Below, in pieces: positions 49,847 through 58,491 of a stretch of 64,000 nt of DNA. Numbering within the stretch: the stretch's first letter is position 1; every line of letters begins with the position of its first letter. This DNA is from DASQFQ01 sp963805525 (GTDB lineage: Bacteria; Actinomycetota; Thermoleophilia; Solirubrobacterales; Solirubrobacteraceae). The position numbers and the translations under genes are program-made. The stretch is from positions 1,302,001 through 1,366,000 of the forward strand of contig CAWDUT010000004.1 in the NCBI GenBank assembly GCA_963805525.1. Direction: 5' to 3'. The notes below the pieces were generated by a model, which was not told the DNA's origin, did no database searches, and worked only from the letters and a program-made list of their open reading frames with translations.

Positions 49847-50830
49847 ATGCCCATCATGACCATCCGGGCAGGCGTGGATCTCGGCGGGACGAAGGTGCAG
49901 ACGGTCGTGGTGGACGAGCAGTTCTCCGTCCTCGGCCAGATGCGGATGCCGACGCCCACCGCGGGCGGCCCGCAGGACGTCGCCGACACGATCGAAGCGA
50001 CGATCCGCGAGGCCTGCCACCTGGCCGACACCGAGCCCGACCAGCTCACCTCGATCGGCGTCGGCTCGCCGGGCGACGTCGACGACGCCAACGGCATCGT
50101 CACCAGCGCCCGCAACCTCCCGAACTGGGAGGGCGCCTTCGCGCTCGGAGGCGCGCTGCAGGAGGCGCTCGGCCCGCCCGTCTCGCTCGGCAACGACGTC
50201 AACGTCGCGACGATGGCCGAGTTCCATCTCGGCGCCGGCCAGCCCTACAGCTCGCTGCTCGGCGTCTTCTGGGGCACGGGCGTCGGTGGCGGTGTCGTGC
50301 TCGACGGCAAGCTCTGGCTCGGCCGCGACGCGGCAGGCGAGATCGGCCACATGGTGGTCAAGGTCGGCGGCGCGAAGTGCCCGTGCGGTCGCCACGGCTG
50401 CATGGAGGCGTACGCCGGCCGCGGCGCGATGGAGACCCGGGCCCGCGAGCTGGTCAAGAAGGGCGAGCAGACCGACCTCTTCGAGATCATGGAGAAGCGC
50501 GGCCGCGAGCGGCTCACCAGCGGGATCTGGGCGCGCGCGCTGGTGCGCCACGATCCGATGGCCGTGCGGCTCGTCGACCGCGCGATCGAGGCGCTCGGCG
50601 CCGGCGTCGCGTCAGCCGTGAACCTGCTCGACCCCGAGGCGGTGATCATCGGAGGCGGGCTCGGTGTGCGGCTCGGCGATCCCTACCGCAAGCGGATCGA
50701 GCACGCGATGCTCCCGCACATCTTCGCGGACACGCGCCCGCCGCGGGTGCTGCTGGCCCAGCTCGGCGACCTCGGGGGCGCGATCGGCGCCGCACTGCTC
50801 GCCTCCGAGGCGGAGACGGCGGCGGCCTGA
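49847..50830 (+). CDS. ROK-family sugar kinase
   Basis: The 327 residues contain the phosphate-1 motif AGVDLGGTKVQTVVVDE, the catalytic Asp in GNDVNVATMAEFHLG, and the ROK zinc signature CPCGRHGCMEAYAG. Glucokinase (GlkA-type) is the likeliest activity. No DNA-binding domain precedes it, so it is a kinase and not a ROK repressor. ATG 49847 or 49856 may be used. The stop sits in the loop of a 6-bp GC hairpin (50821-50836). Confidence 0.88.
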   Translation: MPIMTIRAGVDLGGTKVQTVVVDEQFSVLGQMRMPTPTAGGPQDVADTIEATIREACHLADTEPDQLTSIGVGSPGDVDDANGIVTSARNLPNWEGAFALGGALQEALGPPVSLGNDVNVATMAEFHLGAGQPYSSLLGVFWGTGVGGGVVLDGKLWLGRDAAGEIGHMVVKVGGAKCPCGRHGCMEAYAGRGAMETRARELVKKGEQTDLFEIMEKRGRERLTSGIWARALVRHDPMAVRLVDRAIEALGAGVASAVNLLDPEAVIIGGGLGVRLGDPYRKRIEHAMLPHIFADTRPPRVLLAQLGDLGGAIGAALLASEAETAAA

Positions 50831-50858
50831 GCCGCCACCGTCCCCGGCCCGAACGCAG

Positions 50859-51014
50859 TTACCAGTAGTGCCTTCGGCCTCCGACTGAGCGGTCCATGGA
50901 TCCGAGGATCCACAGCACGGCGCCGATGATGATCAGCACGATGCCGATCGTGTAGAGGATGCCGATACCCAGCACGAGGCCGAGGATCAGCAACAGCAGT
51001 CCAAGCAGAATCAC
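50859..51014 (-). CDS. DUF6131-like small membrane protein
   Basis: A 51-residue protein, nearly all hydrophobic: two short segments of Leu, Ile and Gly (residues 2-20 and 22-38), then SMDRSVGGRRHYW at the end. The RRHYW ending is typical of the DUF6131 family of actinobacteria. GGAGG lies ten bases before the GTG. Its function is unknown; it may influence membrane or stress behaviour. Confidence 0.75.
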   Translation of the reverse strand: MILLGLLLLILGLVLGIGILYTIGIVLIIIGAVLWILGSMDRSVGGRRHYW

Positions 51015-51074
51015 GGCAGTCCTACCTCCGGTCAAGGGACAGTCCTGCCCCGTTATGCCCGCCGGACCGCCCGC

Positions 51075-51164
51075 TCACTCCGGGCAAAGCGTCTCGAACC
51101 GCTCGCCGATCACGGTGGCGACGACCAAGAACCGGTCCGCCGGTGTCCCGGGCTGCGTCAGCAA
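51075..51164 (-). CDS. Possible 29-codon ORF
   Basis: A TTG-started ORF encodes about 29 residues containing DRFLVVATVIGERFETLCPE, upstream of the DUF6131 gene. Amino-acid composition looks protein-like, but the only ribosome-binding site is a weak GAGAG and the length is short. It may be a remnant or not translated. The rest of the gap 51015-51225 shows nothing else recognisable. Confidence 0.25.
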   Translation of the reverse strand: MLTQPGTPADRFLVVATVIGERFETLCPE

Positions 51165-51225
51165 GCTGGCTCTCGCCCCGCGGCAGCCGCGCTGCCGTCA
51201 AATCGATTTGCTCGCGCAGCCAGGC

Positions 51226-51777
51226 TCAAGCGCCCTGCTGGGCTGCCGCGCGCATGGCCGCCTTGTGCGCGCGCTTGCCGGCCTGGTACTCGGCCAGCGC
51301 CTCCGGCGAGTCGACGTCGCCCAGCGTCGGGTGCGACGGCACCAGCGGCTCGGCCAGCGCGACGCCGAAGCGCTTGGCCAGCACCGCGCCGATCGCCTTG
51401 ACCTTCATCTCGCCGAACCCCGGCAGCGCACCGAGCCGCGCCTTCAGATCCTCCGGTGACGTCGCCTCGGTCCACACCCGTGCCGCGTCGCCGTCGTACT
51501 CCCCGGCGATGTGCGCCGCGAGGTCGTTGACCCGCCGCGCCATCGAGCCCGGGAAGCGATGGATCGCCGGCCGCTGACGGAAGATGTCCTCGAGCGGCGC
51601 CGCCGCCACCCGCGCCGGGTCCAGCGTCCCGAGCCGCTCGCGCAGCACGAGCGGGCCTTCGAACGCCTTCTGCACGGTCACCTGCTGGTCGAGCGCGAAC
51701 CCCACCAGCAACGCGAACGGATCGTCCACGAGCAGGGCGTTCGCCTCGTCGGAGTTGGAGAAGAAGAGCTCTGTCAT
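51226..51777 (-). CDS. HhH-GPD family protein
   Basis: The 183-residue protein belongs to the uncharacterised HhH-GPD group related to endonuclease III-type glycosylases. ANALLVDDPFALLVGFALDQQV is the typical start, and LGALPGFGEMKVKAIGAVL is the helix-hairpin-helix (LPGFGxxKA). There are no iron-sulfur cysteines. Its ATG overlaps the stop of the upstream sensor kinase (ATGA), an unusual pairing. Confidence 0.82.
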   Translation of the reverse strand: MTELFFSNSDEANALLVDDPFALLVGFALDQQVTVQKAFEGPLVLRERLGTLDPARVAAAPLEDIFRQRPAIHRFPGSMARRVNDLAAHIAGEYDGDAARVWTEATSPEDLKARLGALPGFGEMKVKAIGAVLAKRFGVALAEPLVPSHPTLGDVDSPEALAEYQAGKRAHKAAMRAAAQQGA

Positions 51778-52937
51778 GAAGGTGGCGAGCGAAGCGGTGA
51801 CGAGGCCTCTGGCCGAGGCAGAGGGATCAGGGCGCGGACGAGCGTGCCGCCGCCGGGTGGGCTGTCGACCTCGAGCCGGCCGCCGAGCACGTCGACGCGG
51901 TCGGCGAGGCCCAGGAGGCCGGTGCCGTTCGCGGCGTCGGCGCCGCCGATGCCGTCATCGCGTACCTCGACCACGAGCTCCTCACCCTCGATCGCGATCC
52001 GCACGTCGATGCGGCTGGCCTCAGCGTGGCGAGCGGCGTTGGCGAGCGCCTCGGCGGCCACGAAGTAGGCGCCACGCGCGACCGGCAGCGGCAGATCGCC
52101 TTCGAAGACGTCGACGTCGATCGGCACGTCGGAGGCCTGGCACAGCGATGCCAGCGCCTGGCCCAGCCCGCGCTCGCGCAGCGCCACCGGGTGCAGCCCG
52201 CGAGCGAGCTTGCGCAGCTCCGCGTGCGCCTGCGCGAGCTCCTCCTCGGCCTGCGCCACCAAAGCCCGCGCCGGATCGTCCTCGGCTAGCTTCATCTGCG
52301 AGACGCGCAGGAGGTTCGAGACCGCGAGCAGCCGCTGCTGGGCGCCGTCGTGCAGGTCGCGCCCGACCCGCCGGCGCTCCTTGTCGGCGGCCTCGACGAC
52401 CCGCGCGCGCGACTCCGCCAGCCGGCGCTCCTGGTTGCGCCGCTCGAGCTCCGCGCCGGCGCGCGCGGCGAAGATCCGCAGCGCGGTCGCGTCCTGCTCG
52501 TCGGCCTCCATCGGCCGCGAGTCGAGCACGGCAAGGTGCCCGAGGTGCACGCCCTCCGACGACTTCAGGCACACGGCCAGGTAGCTCTGGAGCCCGAGCT
52601 CGACGACGATCTCGTCCTCGGGGAAGCGCTCGGCCAGCGCCTCGGGGAACGTCACCCACGGGTACTCCGTGGTGACCGCGCAGGGCGTGCCGGCGGTGTC
52701 GTACTCGAACGGCTCGTCGAGGTAGCCGCCGTCGTACCAGCACGCGATCACCTCGACGTGCATGCCCGTGGGATCGGAGGCCTCGGCGACCATCACCATC
52801 TTGGCGCCGAACGCCTCGGCGACGTGGCGCACGAGGCCGCGCAAGAACGCTTCGCCCACCGCGCCGGCCGTGCCTTCGGCGACCGCGCAGAGCAGGTCGT
52901 GGCCGCGGAGCCGCCCGGGGCTGGAGGTCGTGGACAC
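51774..52937 (-). CDS. GAF sensor histidine kinase
   Basis: The 387-residue cytoplasmic kinase has a GAF domain (about 15-165), a HisKA_3 helix with phospho-acceptor His196 (RRRVGRDLHDGAQQRLLAV), and an HATPase domain (FVAAEALANAARHA, RDDGIGGAD, GTGLLGLADRV). GTG 52937 is preferred because GGAGG precedes it; GTG 52967 is possible. No response regulator lies nearby. It is coupled to the HhH-GPD gene. Confidence 0.88.
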   Translation of the reverse strand: MSTTSSPGRLRGHDLLCAVAEGTAGAVGEAFLRGLVRHVAEAFGAKMVMVAEASDPTGMHVEVIACWYDGGYLDEPFEYDTAGTPCAVTTEYPWVTFPEALAERFPEDEIVVELGLQSYLAVCLKSSEGVHLGHLAVLDSRPMEADEQDATALRIFAARAGAELERRNQERRLAESRARVVEAADKERRRVGRDLHDGAQQRLLAVSNLLRVSQMKLAEDDPARALVAQAEEELAQAHAELRKLARGLHPVALRERGLGQALASLCQASDVPIDVDVFEGDLPLPVARGAYFVAAEALANAARHAEASRIDVRIAIEGEELVVEVRDDGIGGADAANGTGLLGLADRVDVLGGRLEVDSPPGGGTLVRALIPLPRPEASSPLRSPPS

Positions 52938-53029
52938 CGCCGGATCGTACCTCCACGGAAGGGCCACGCTGGGCAGGCTGCTCTCATGCGTTGTCGAATG
53001 CGGGACGATGCTTTACCTGAGAGCCCATC

Positions 53030-55027
53030 GTGGAACACGCGCCTGACCCCCTGAAGACGGGCAGCATCGCTCTGCTCGAGGTGCTCGAGGGGCTGCCGGA
53101 CGCGACCGTCGGCTCCACCCGCGACGGCCGCATCGTGTTTGTCAATGGGCTCGCCGAGGAGCAGTTCGGTTACAAGCGCGACGAGCTGCTGGGCCAGCCG
53201 ATCGAGACGCTGTGGCCGGAGCGCGTGCGCGGGCGCTACCGCCGCAACCTCGACCTCTACTTCGAGCTCGAGCACCCGCTGCGCTTCACGGAGCGCGCGT
53301 ACGGGCGGCGCAAGGACGGCTCCGAGTTCATCGGCGAGATGAGCTGGGGCATCGTCAACAGCGAGGACGGTCCGCTGCTGCTCGCGATCGGCCGCAACAT
53401 CTCCGACCGCCTGGAGTCCGAGTCGCGCCTGCGCCGGCAGTCCGAGCAGCAGGCCGCGGTGGCCGCGCTCGGCGAGCGCGCGCTGCGCGGGGTCGAGCCC
53501 TCCGAGCTCGCCCGCGAGGCCGCCGAGCGCGTGCGCGAGGTGCTCGGCGCCGACCGCGTCGAGGTGCTCGAGGGCCCGCGCGAGATCGCCGCCTGGGGCG
53601 CGCTGGGCCGCTCGGCCAGCAGCGTCAGCGTGCCGATCCACACCGGCGACCGCGTCCACGGCGCGCTCGTCGCGACCTCACCGGACGAGGAGGCGTTCGG
53701 CGACGAGGAGGGCTCGTTCCTGCAGGCGATCGCCAACGTGCTCGCGGTCGGCTTCTCGCGTCTGAACCTCGAGGAGCAGATGCGCCAGCAGGCGCTGCAC
53801 GACTCGCTGACCGGGCTGGCGAACCGAACGCTGTGCCGCGACCGCATCCTGCACGCGCTGGCGGTCTCCGAGCGCGAGGAGTCCAACGCCGCCGTGCTGT
53901 TCGTCGACGTCGACAACTTCAAGCGCGTCAACGACATGTTCGGCCACGCGGCGGGCGACCAGCTGCTGATCGCGCTCGCCGAGCGGATGGTCGCCGCCGT
54001 GCGGCCCGCCGACACCGTCGCCCGGCTCGGCGGCGACGAGTTCGTGGTCGTCTGCGAGTCGGTCGACGAGCGGACCGCGCTCGCGCTCGGCTGGCGCGTG
54101 GCCTCCGCGGTGCAGGAGCCGATCATGGTGGCGGGCAGCGAGCACCAGCTCGCCGCGAGCATCGGGATCGCGCTCGGCAGCGGCGCGGGCAGCGACCCGG
54201 ACGTGCTGATCGGCCACGCCGACGCCGCCGCCTACCGCGCCAAGGAGCGCGGCACCGGGCGGGTCGAGCTGTTCGACGAGGGCCTGCGCCGGCGCGCGGC
54301 CGAGCGGCTGCGGACCGAGAGCGACCTCGAGGGCGCGCTCGAGCGCCGCGAGCTCGAGCTCGTCTTCCAGCCGATCGTCTCGCTCGAGGAGGACAACCGC
54401 CCGGTCGCGCACGAGGCGCTGCTGCGCTGGCGGCGCGTCGGCCCGTCGATCGGCCCGGCCGAGTTCATCCCGGTCGCCGAGGAGTCGGGCCTGATCATCC
54501 CGATCGGCTCGTGGGTGCTCGAGCACGCGTGCCGCAGCGGCGCGAAGCTGGTCGCGGAGACCGGCGGCTGGATCTCCGTCAACCTCTCCGCCCGCCAGGT
54601 GGCACAGCCCGACCTCCTGGAGATCGTCGCCGGCGCGCTGCGCGCGGGCGGGCTGTCACCGGCCTCGCTCTCGCTCGAGCTGACCGAGACCGTCCTGCTC
54701 GGCGTGACGCCCGCGATCGTCTCCAACCTCGAGCGCCTCCACAACCTCGGCGTGCGGCTCGTGCTCGACGACTTCGGCACCGGCTACTCGTCGTTCCAGC
54801 ACCTCAAGGACTTCCCGATCGACACGATCAAGATCGACCGCTCGTTCGTGGCCAACCTCGGCCGCTCGTCACAGGACGCCGCGATCGTCGCGTCGGTGGT
54901 GTCGATGGCGTCCGCGCTCGGCCTCGGCGTGGTCGCCGAGGGCGTCGAGAACGAGACGCAGGCGCGGCTGCTGCGCGAGCTTCGCTGCCCGATGGCCCAG
55001 GGCTACTTCTTCGCCGCTCCGGCCTGA
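53030..55027 (+). CDS. PAS-GAF-GGDEF-EAL cyclic-di-GMP protein
   Basis: The 665 residues run PAS (10-130), GAF (140-245), GGDEF (about 255-415; ARLGGDEFVV at 332) and EAL (about 430-665; HEALLRW with Glu462, DDFGTGYSSF, GVVAEGVE). Both catalytic signatures look intact, and R325-P-A-D328 five residues before GGDEF is an inhibitory I-site. It could both make and break c-di-GMP under sensory control. GTG start. The C-terminus ends shortly after AQGYFFAAP, slightly short. Its last bases overlap the convergent FAD gene. Confidence 0.93.
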   Translation: MEHAPDPLKTGSIALLEVLEGLPDATVGSTRDGRIVFVNGLAEEQFGYKRDELLGQPIETLWPERVRGRYRRNLDLYFELEHPLRFTERAYGRRKDGSEFIGEMSWGIVNSEDGPLLLAIGRNISDRLESESRLRRQSEQQAAVAALGERALRGVEPSELAREAAERVREVLGADRVEVLEGPREIAAWGALGRSASSVSVPIHTGDRVHGALVATSPDEEAFGDEEGSFLQAIANVLAVGFSRLNLEEQMRQQALHDSLTGLANRTLCRDRILHALAVSEREESNAAVLFVDVDNFKRVNDMFGHAAGDQLLIALAERMVAAVRPADTVARLGGDEFVVVCESVDERTALALGWRVASAVQEPIMVAGSEHQLAASIGIALGSGAGSDPDVLIGHADAAAYRAKERGTGRVELFDEGLRRRAAERLRTESDLEGALERRELELVFQPIVSLEEDNRPVAHEALLRWRRVGPSIGPAEFIPVAEESGLIIPIGSWVLEHACRSGAKLVAETGGWISVNLSARQVAQPDLLEIVAGALRAGGLSPASLSLELTETVLLGVTPAIVSNLERLHNLGVRLVLDDFGTGYSSFQHLKDFPIDTIKIDRSFVANLGRSSQDAAIVASVVSMASALGLGVVAEGVENETQARLLRELRCPMAQGYFFAAPA

Positions 55028-56499
55028 GGCCACGCCAGTTCGACGCCGGCCGCGGCCAGCTCCCGCTGGAGGTCCCCGGGCTCCCGCTGCACCGCGCGCG
55101 GTCTCGTCCTCCGCGCCGAGCAGTGCGCCACCAGGTGCCCGGCCGCCTCGCCGACGTTCCACTCGACCGGATGCAGCCGGTAGGCGCCGTTGGTGATGTG
55201 GGTGGTGCCGATCGCCTTGCCCGCGCCCACCAGGTTCTCCACCCGCTGAGGCACGAGCGCGCCGAGCGGGATCTCGAACGGGTGCGCGGCGAGGTCGATG
55301 TAGGGGTCGCCGCCGGTCGACGGGTGCAGGTCGATCCGGTAGGCGCCGACGCCGACGCTGTCCGCGAAGCGCGCCGGGCCGTCGGTGAGATCCTGCTCGC
55401 GGACGGTGGTGACCGCGCGCAGACGCCGGGGCTCGCGGATGTAGGCGTGCTTGGCGAGGCCGTCGGGCGTGCCGCCGACCACGTCGCCGCGCAGCCGCAG
55501 GCCCGGGAAGCCGCCCTCGGTCTGCATCCAGTGCAGGAACGACAGGCTCAGCTCGCGCGCGCCGGGCGCGCGGCCGTCGAGCACGACCTCGTCGGGGTAG
55601 TCGACCTGCGGCCAGTTGACCAGCGTGATGTCCGAGGCGTACGCGCCGGGCGCGAACAGCCCGCGCGCGGCGATGCGGCGGAAGCGCCACAGGTCCTTGT
55701 CGAGGTCGGGGTCGGAGAAGTCCGGCCCGATCGCGAGCGGGTCCTCGGCCGGGTTCGGGTCCAGCCGGCGCTCCACGAGCCGGTTCGTCCGCGGGTCGGG
55801 CGCAGACCACCCGAAGCGCGGGGCGAGCTCGGCATAGCGGGCGGGGCGCGGGATCGTGTGGTCCTCGCCCGCGAGGTGATCGACGGCGAAGCAGACCGTG
55901 ACGGGCTGGAAGTTGGCCGGCTGGTCCTCGGCGGGCGCGTGCGGCTCGCCCGTCGCCTCGAAGCCGGTGCCGTGCTCGGCGCCGCACAGCGGCAGCAGGT
56001 CGCCGCACTCGGTCGCGTCGAGGAACCAGTCGGCTGCCACCACCGTGTCCTCCCCGCCGCCGCGCAGCGTGACCGCCGCGACGCGGTCACCCTCCACCTC
56101 GGCCGCAACGGGCGCGTGCTCGAGCCGCAGCTCGACCGTCGCCGGCAGCATCGCCTCGAGCACCGCGACCGCGACCCGCGGCTCGTGCCCGAGCCGGGAG
56201 ACGAAGCACGCGCCGGGGTTCAGCGCGGCGACCGCCCGGGCCGCGGGCGTGAGCGGGAAGCGCTCGCGATAGTGCGCGCGGATGCCGTCGCGCAGCGCCC
56301 GGTAGGTCGCCGTGCATCCGTGCGTCTCGATCCACGGGTGCTCGTCGGGCGGCACCGCCTGGCTCGTGAGCTGGCCGCCGATCCAGTCGGTCGGCTCGCT
56401 CATCACGACGTCGAGCCCGCGGCCCGCGGCGGCGATCGCCGCCGCGACGCCCCCGAGCCCGCCGCCGCAGATCAGGACGTCGGCGCGGCGCTCCCTCAG
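55003..56499 (-). CDS. FAD-dependent oxidoreductase with probable CTG start
   Basis: The ~498-residue protein begins RERRADVLICGGGLGGVAAA, the FAD-binding GxGxxG, and has WFLDATECGDLLPLCGAE and ENLVGAGKAIGTTHITNGA, as in FAD_oxidored/xanthan-lyase-like enzymes. No ATG, GTG or TTG precedes the flavin motif in frame nearby. CTG at 56499 overlaps the TGA of the upstream gene (CTGA) and has GGGGGCGG six bases ahead, so it is the likely start. Substrate unknown. It is the last gene of the yceH operon. Confidence 0.82.
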   Translation of the reverse strand: MRERRADVLICGGGLGGVAAAIAAAGRGLDVVMSEPTDWIGGQLTSQAVPPDEHPWIETHGCTATYRALRDGIRAHYRERFPLTPAARAVAALNPGACFVSRLGHEPRVAVAVLEAMLPATVELRLEHAPVAAEVEGDRVAAVTLRGGGEDTVVAADWFLDATECGDLLPLCGAEHGTGFEATGEPHAPAEDQPANFQPVTVCFAVDHLAGEDHTIPRPARYAELAPRFGWSAPDPRTNRLVERRLDPNPAEDPLAIGPDFSDPDLDKDLWRFRRIAARGLFAPGAYASDITLVNWPQVDYPDEVVLDGRAPGARELSLSFLHWMQTEGGFPGLRLRGDVVGGTPDGLAKHAYIREPRRLRAVTTVREQDLTDGPARFADSVGVGAYRIDLHPSTGGDPYIDLAAHPFEIPLGALVPQRVENLVGAGKAIGTTHITNGAYRLHPVEWNVGEAAGHLVAHCSARRTRPRAVQREPGDLQRELAAAGVELAWPQAGAAKK

Positions 56500-56765
56500 T
56501 CCCGCCGCCCCCGCATGCCGCCGAGGACGGACCCGATGTCGATCAGGAACGCCAGCCCGACGAGGAACCACTCGATGCCCACGACCTCGCGCCCGGAGTC
56601 GTACATCCAGGCGTACGCGAGCATCGTCCACGGCAGGAACAGGAAGAGCAGGATCGGCACCAGGAAGCCGTCATAGGCGCGCTCCATGACGTTGCTGAAC
56701 AGCCAGGTGATGATGATCGCCAGGCGCGGCGAGAGGAACGCGAACAGGAGGACGAGGCAAGGCAC
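56496..56765 (-). CDS. Small membrane protein
   Basis: The 89 residues contain three hydrophobic segments (about 3-22, 34-52, 64-80) and a basic end (GGMRGRRD). It looks like a small integral membrane protein with no recognised family. GTG start two bases after the yceH stop, and its stop overlaps the FAD gene, so it is translated with both. Confidence 0.7.
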   Translation of the reverse strand: MPCLVLLFAFLSPRLAIIITWLFSNVMERAYDGFLVPILLFLFLPWTMLAYAWMYDSGREVVGIEWFLVGLAFLIDIGSVLGGMRGRRD

Positions 56766-56767
56766 GG

Positions 56768-57379
56768 CTACTCCCTTCTCTGCAGTTCTGCGACTTGGGA
56801 TTTCAGCTCCGCGAGCTCGCGCTCGATGCGGTCCAGGCGGCTCTCCGCCGGTGGCCCGGCGTCCGGCGAGGCGGCGACGGTCGGCATCTCCGCCTCATCT
56901 TCCAGCTCCTCGCTCAGCCGGTGCCCGTAGCGCTCTTCCTTCTGGCCCGGCCGGCGTTGGTGGCGAGCGACGAACTCGCGCTCGATCAGCCCGTCGAGCG
57001 TGCGCTCCAGCTCGCCGTCGGAGAAGGAGTGGAGGCGGTCGACGCGCGCGCGCAGCTCGCCCGGCGTCTGTGGGCCGCGCAGCATCAGCACCGCCATGAG
57101 CGCCTGCTCCGGCGTGCTCCAGCCCGGGTTCTCGTCGAGCAGGTGGCGGTACTTCGCGGCGCGCGCGCCGCTGGCGAAGCGCGCCCAGCGCCGCCGCGCG
57201 AGCCGGTGCAGCGCGTCGCGGATCGCTGCCTCGTCGTACTGGACGACGGGGTCGCGGTTGGTCGACTGGTTGCACGCCGCCCGCAGCGCGTTGAGGCTGA
57301 GCGGATAGACGTCCGGCGTCGTCCGCTGCTTCTCGACCAGGCACCCGAGCACCCGGACCTCCACGGCATCCAGATCCAT
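56768..57379 (-). CDS. yceH: YceH/DUF480 family protein
   Basis: The 203-residue protein matches DUF480 (UPF0502): MDLDAVEVRVLGCLVEKQRTTPDVYPLSLNALRAACNQST is cut here to its key part VLGCLVEKQRTTPDVYPL. Two winged-helix domains follow, then an acidic linker and a C-terminal coiled coil (IERELAELKSQVAEL). Function unknown; the fold suggests DNA binding. The long palindrome at 57394-57559 fills its upstream region. Confidence 0.9.
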   Translation of the reverse strand: MDLDAVEVRVLGCLVEKQRTTPDVYPLSLNALRAACNQSTNRDPVVQYDEAAIRDALHRLARRRWARFASGARAAKYRHLLDENPGWSTPEQALMAVLMLRGPQTPGELRARVDRLHSFSDGELERTLDGLIEREFVARHQRRPGQKEERYGHRLSEELEDEAEMPTVAASPDAGPPAESRLDRIERELAELKSQVAELQRRE

Positions 57380-57393
57380 CTGCGCGGACTCTA

Positions 57394-57559
57394 GATGGTT
57401 GATTTCGCGGCCGCCGTGCCCGGATGTGCGTGGCCCGTGGATGCAGGGGCGTGCACGCCGAAGGGGGATCGTGGCAGCGCCACCTCCCGCTTCCGGCGGG
57501 TGCGGCCCTGCGCCGCGGGACGCGTGCAGACGGGTACGGGGGTCGCGGAATCAACCATC
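57394..57559. repeat. 166-nt long imperfect palindrome
   Basis: The ends GATGGTTGATTTCGCGGCC (57394-57412) and GGTCGCGGAATCAACCATC (57541-57559) are inverted repeats matching at 17 of 19 positions. Pairing at roughly 75-80 percent continues inward for some 60 bases from each side. It looks like a MITE-like insertion or a long RNA hairpin. Its right end includes the ppk2 stop codon and its left end lies 14 bases upstream of yceH. No transposase is nearby. Confidence 0.75.
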
Positions 57560-58400
57560 AGGGAACTGAGCGGACCCGGCGCAGCTCTTCGGCGACGTCG
57601 AAGTCCGCCGGCGGCCACTGCAGCCCGAGCCCCTCGAGCTCCTCGCACAGCAGCTGCGTGATCGCCCAGTTGCGGTACCACTTGCGGTCCGCGGGGATGA
57701 TGTGCCACGGCGCCGCCTCGGTGCTGCAGCGCTCCAGCGCGTCCGCGTAGGCGACCATGTAGTCGTCCCACAGCGCGCGGTCCTCGAGGTCGCGCGGGTT
57801 GTACTTCCAGTGCTTGGTCGGGTCCTCGAGGCGGGCGATCAGCCGCGCGCGCTGCTCCTCGCGCGAGATGTGCAGGTAGCACTTGACGATTCGCGTGCCG
57901 CCCTCGGCGAGCTCGGCCTCGAAGCGGTTGATCGCGCCGTAGCGACGGCTCCACGTGCGCTTGTCGGCGAGCCTGCGCACCCGCACCGCCAGCACGTCCT
58001 CGTAGTGCGAGCGGTCGAAGACGCCGAGCTTCCCCGGGCGCGGGAGCTGGCGGCGGATCCGCCACAGGAAGTCGTGGCGCAGCTCCTCCGGCGTCGGGCG
58101 GCCGAAGCTCGCGACGTGCACGCCGGCCAGGTCGCACGGCCCGACGACGTGGCGGACGGTGCCGCCCTTGCCGGAGGTGTCGAGCCCCTGCAGCACGAGC
58201 AGGACGCTGCGTGTGCCGCCCTTGTGCCCCTCGGCGTAGAGCTGCTCCTGGAGCGTCGCGAGCCGCTGCGCGTGCTTCGGCTGCGCCTTCTTGGCCCCGG
58301 ACTTGCCCTTCTTGAGCCCGGGAGTCGCGCGCGGGTCGAACTCGCTCAGGTCGATCGGGCCCGACGGCGCGCGCAGGAGGGTGCTGATGCTCTTGGCCAT
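57558..58400 (-). CDS. Polyphosphate kinase 2 family protein
   Basis: The 280-residue PPK2 has Walker A GLDTSGKGG (72-80) and the Walker B/lid motif FDRSHYEDVL (128-137), and ends with WYRNWAITQLLCEEL. It transfers phosphate between polyphosphate and nucleotides. One-domain class; the subclass (I, II or III) cannot be fixed by eye. Its TGA is formed inside the end of the palindromic element. Confidence 0.92.
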   Translation of the reverse strand: MAKSISTLLRAPSGPIDLSEFDPRATPGLKKGKSGAKKAQPKHAQRLATLQEQLYAEGHKGGTRSVLLVLQGLDTSGKGGTVRHVVGPCDLAGVHVASFGRPTPEELRHDFLWRIRRQLPRPGKLGVFDRSHYEDVLAVRVRRLADKRTWSRRYGAINRFEAELAEGGTRIVKCYLHISREEQRARLIARLEDPTKHWKYNPRDLEDRALWDDYMVAYADALERCSTEAAPWHIIPADRKWYRNWAITQLLCEELEGLGLQWPPADFDVAEELRRVRSVP

Positions 58401-58491
58401 CGCGCGAGGCTAGCGATCCGTAGCCCTCCCGGCAGGTGTGCGGCGGGCTGCGGATCCGCTCGATGCCGAGGAGGCGGAGGATCGCCCCGAG

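Noticed and set aside
51158..51475. 105-codon minus-strand ORF across the HhH-GPD end
   Set aside because: It is an alternate frame of the HhH-GPD gene running into the gap, without protein-like composition.
53212..56676. 1,154-codon plus-strand ORF
   Set aside because: It overlaps the GGDEF-EAL gene in another frame and the FAD gene in antisense; no domain is recognisable.
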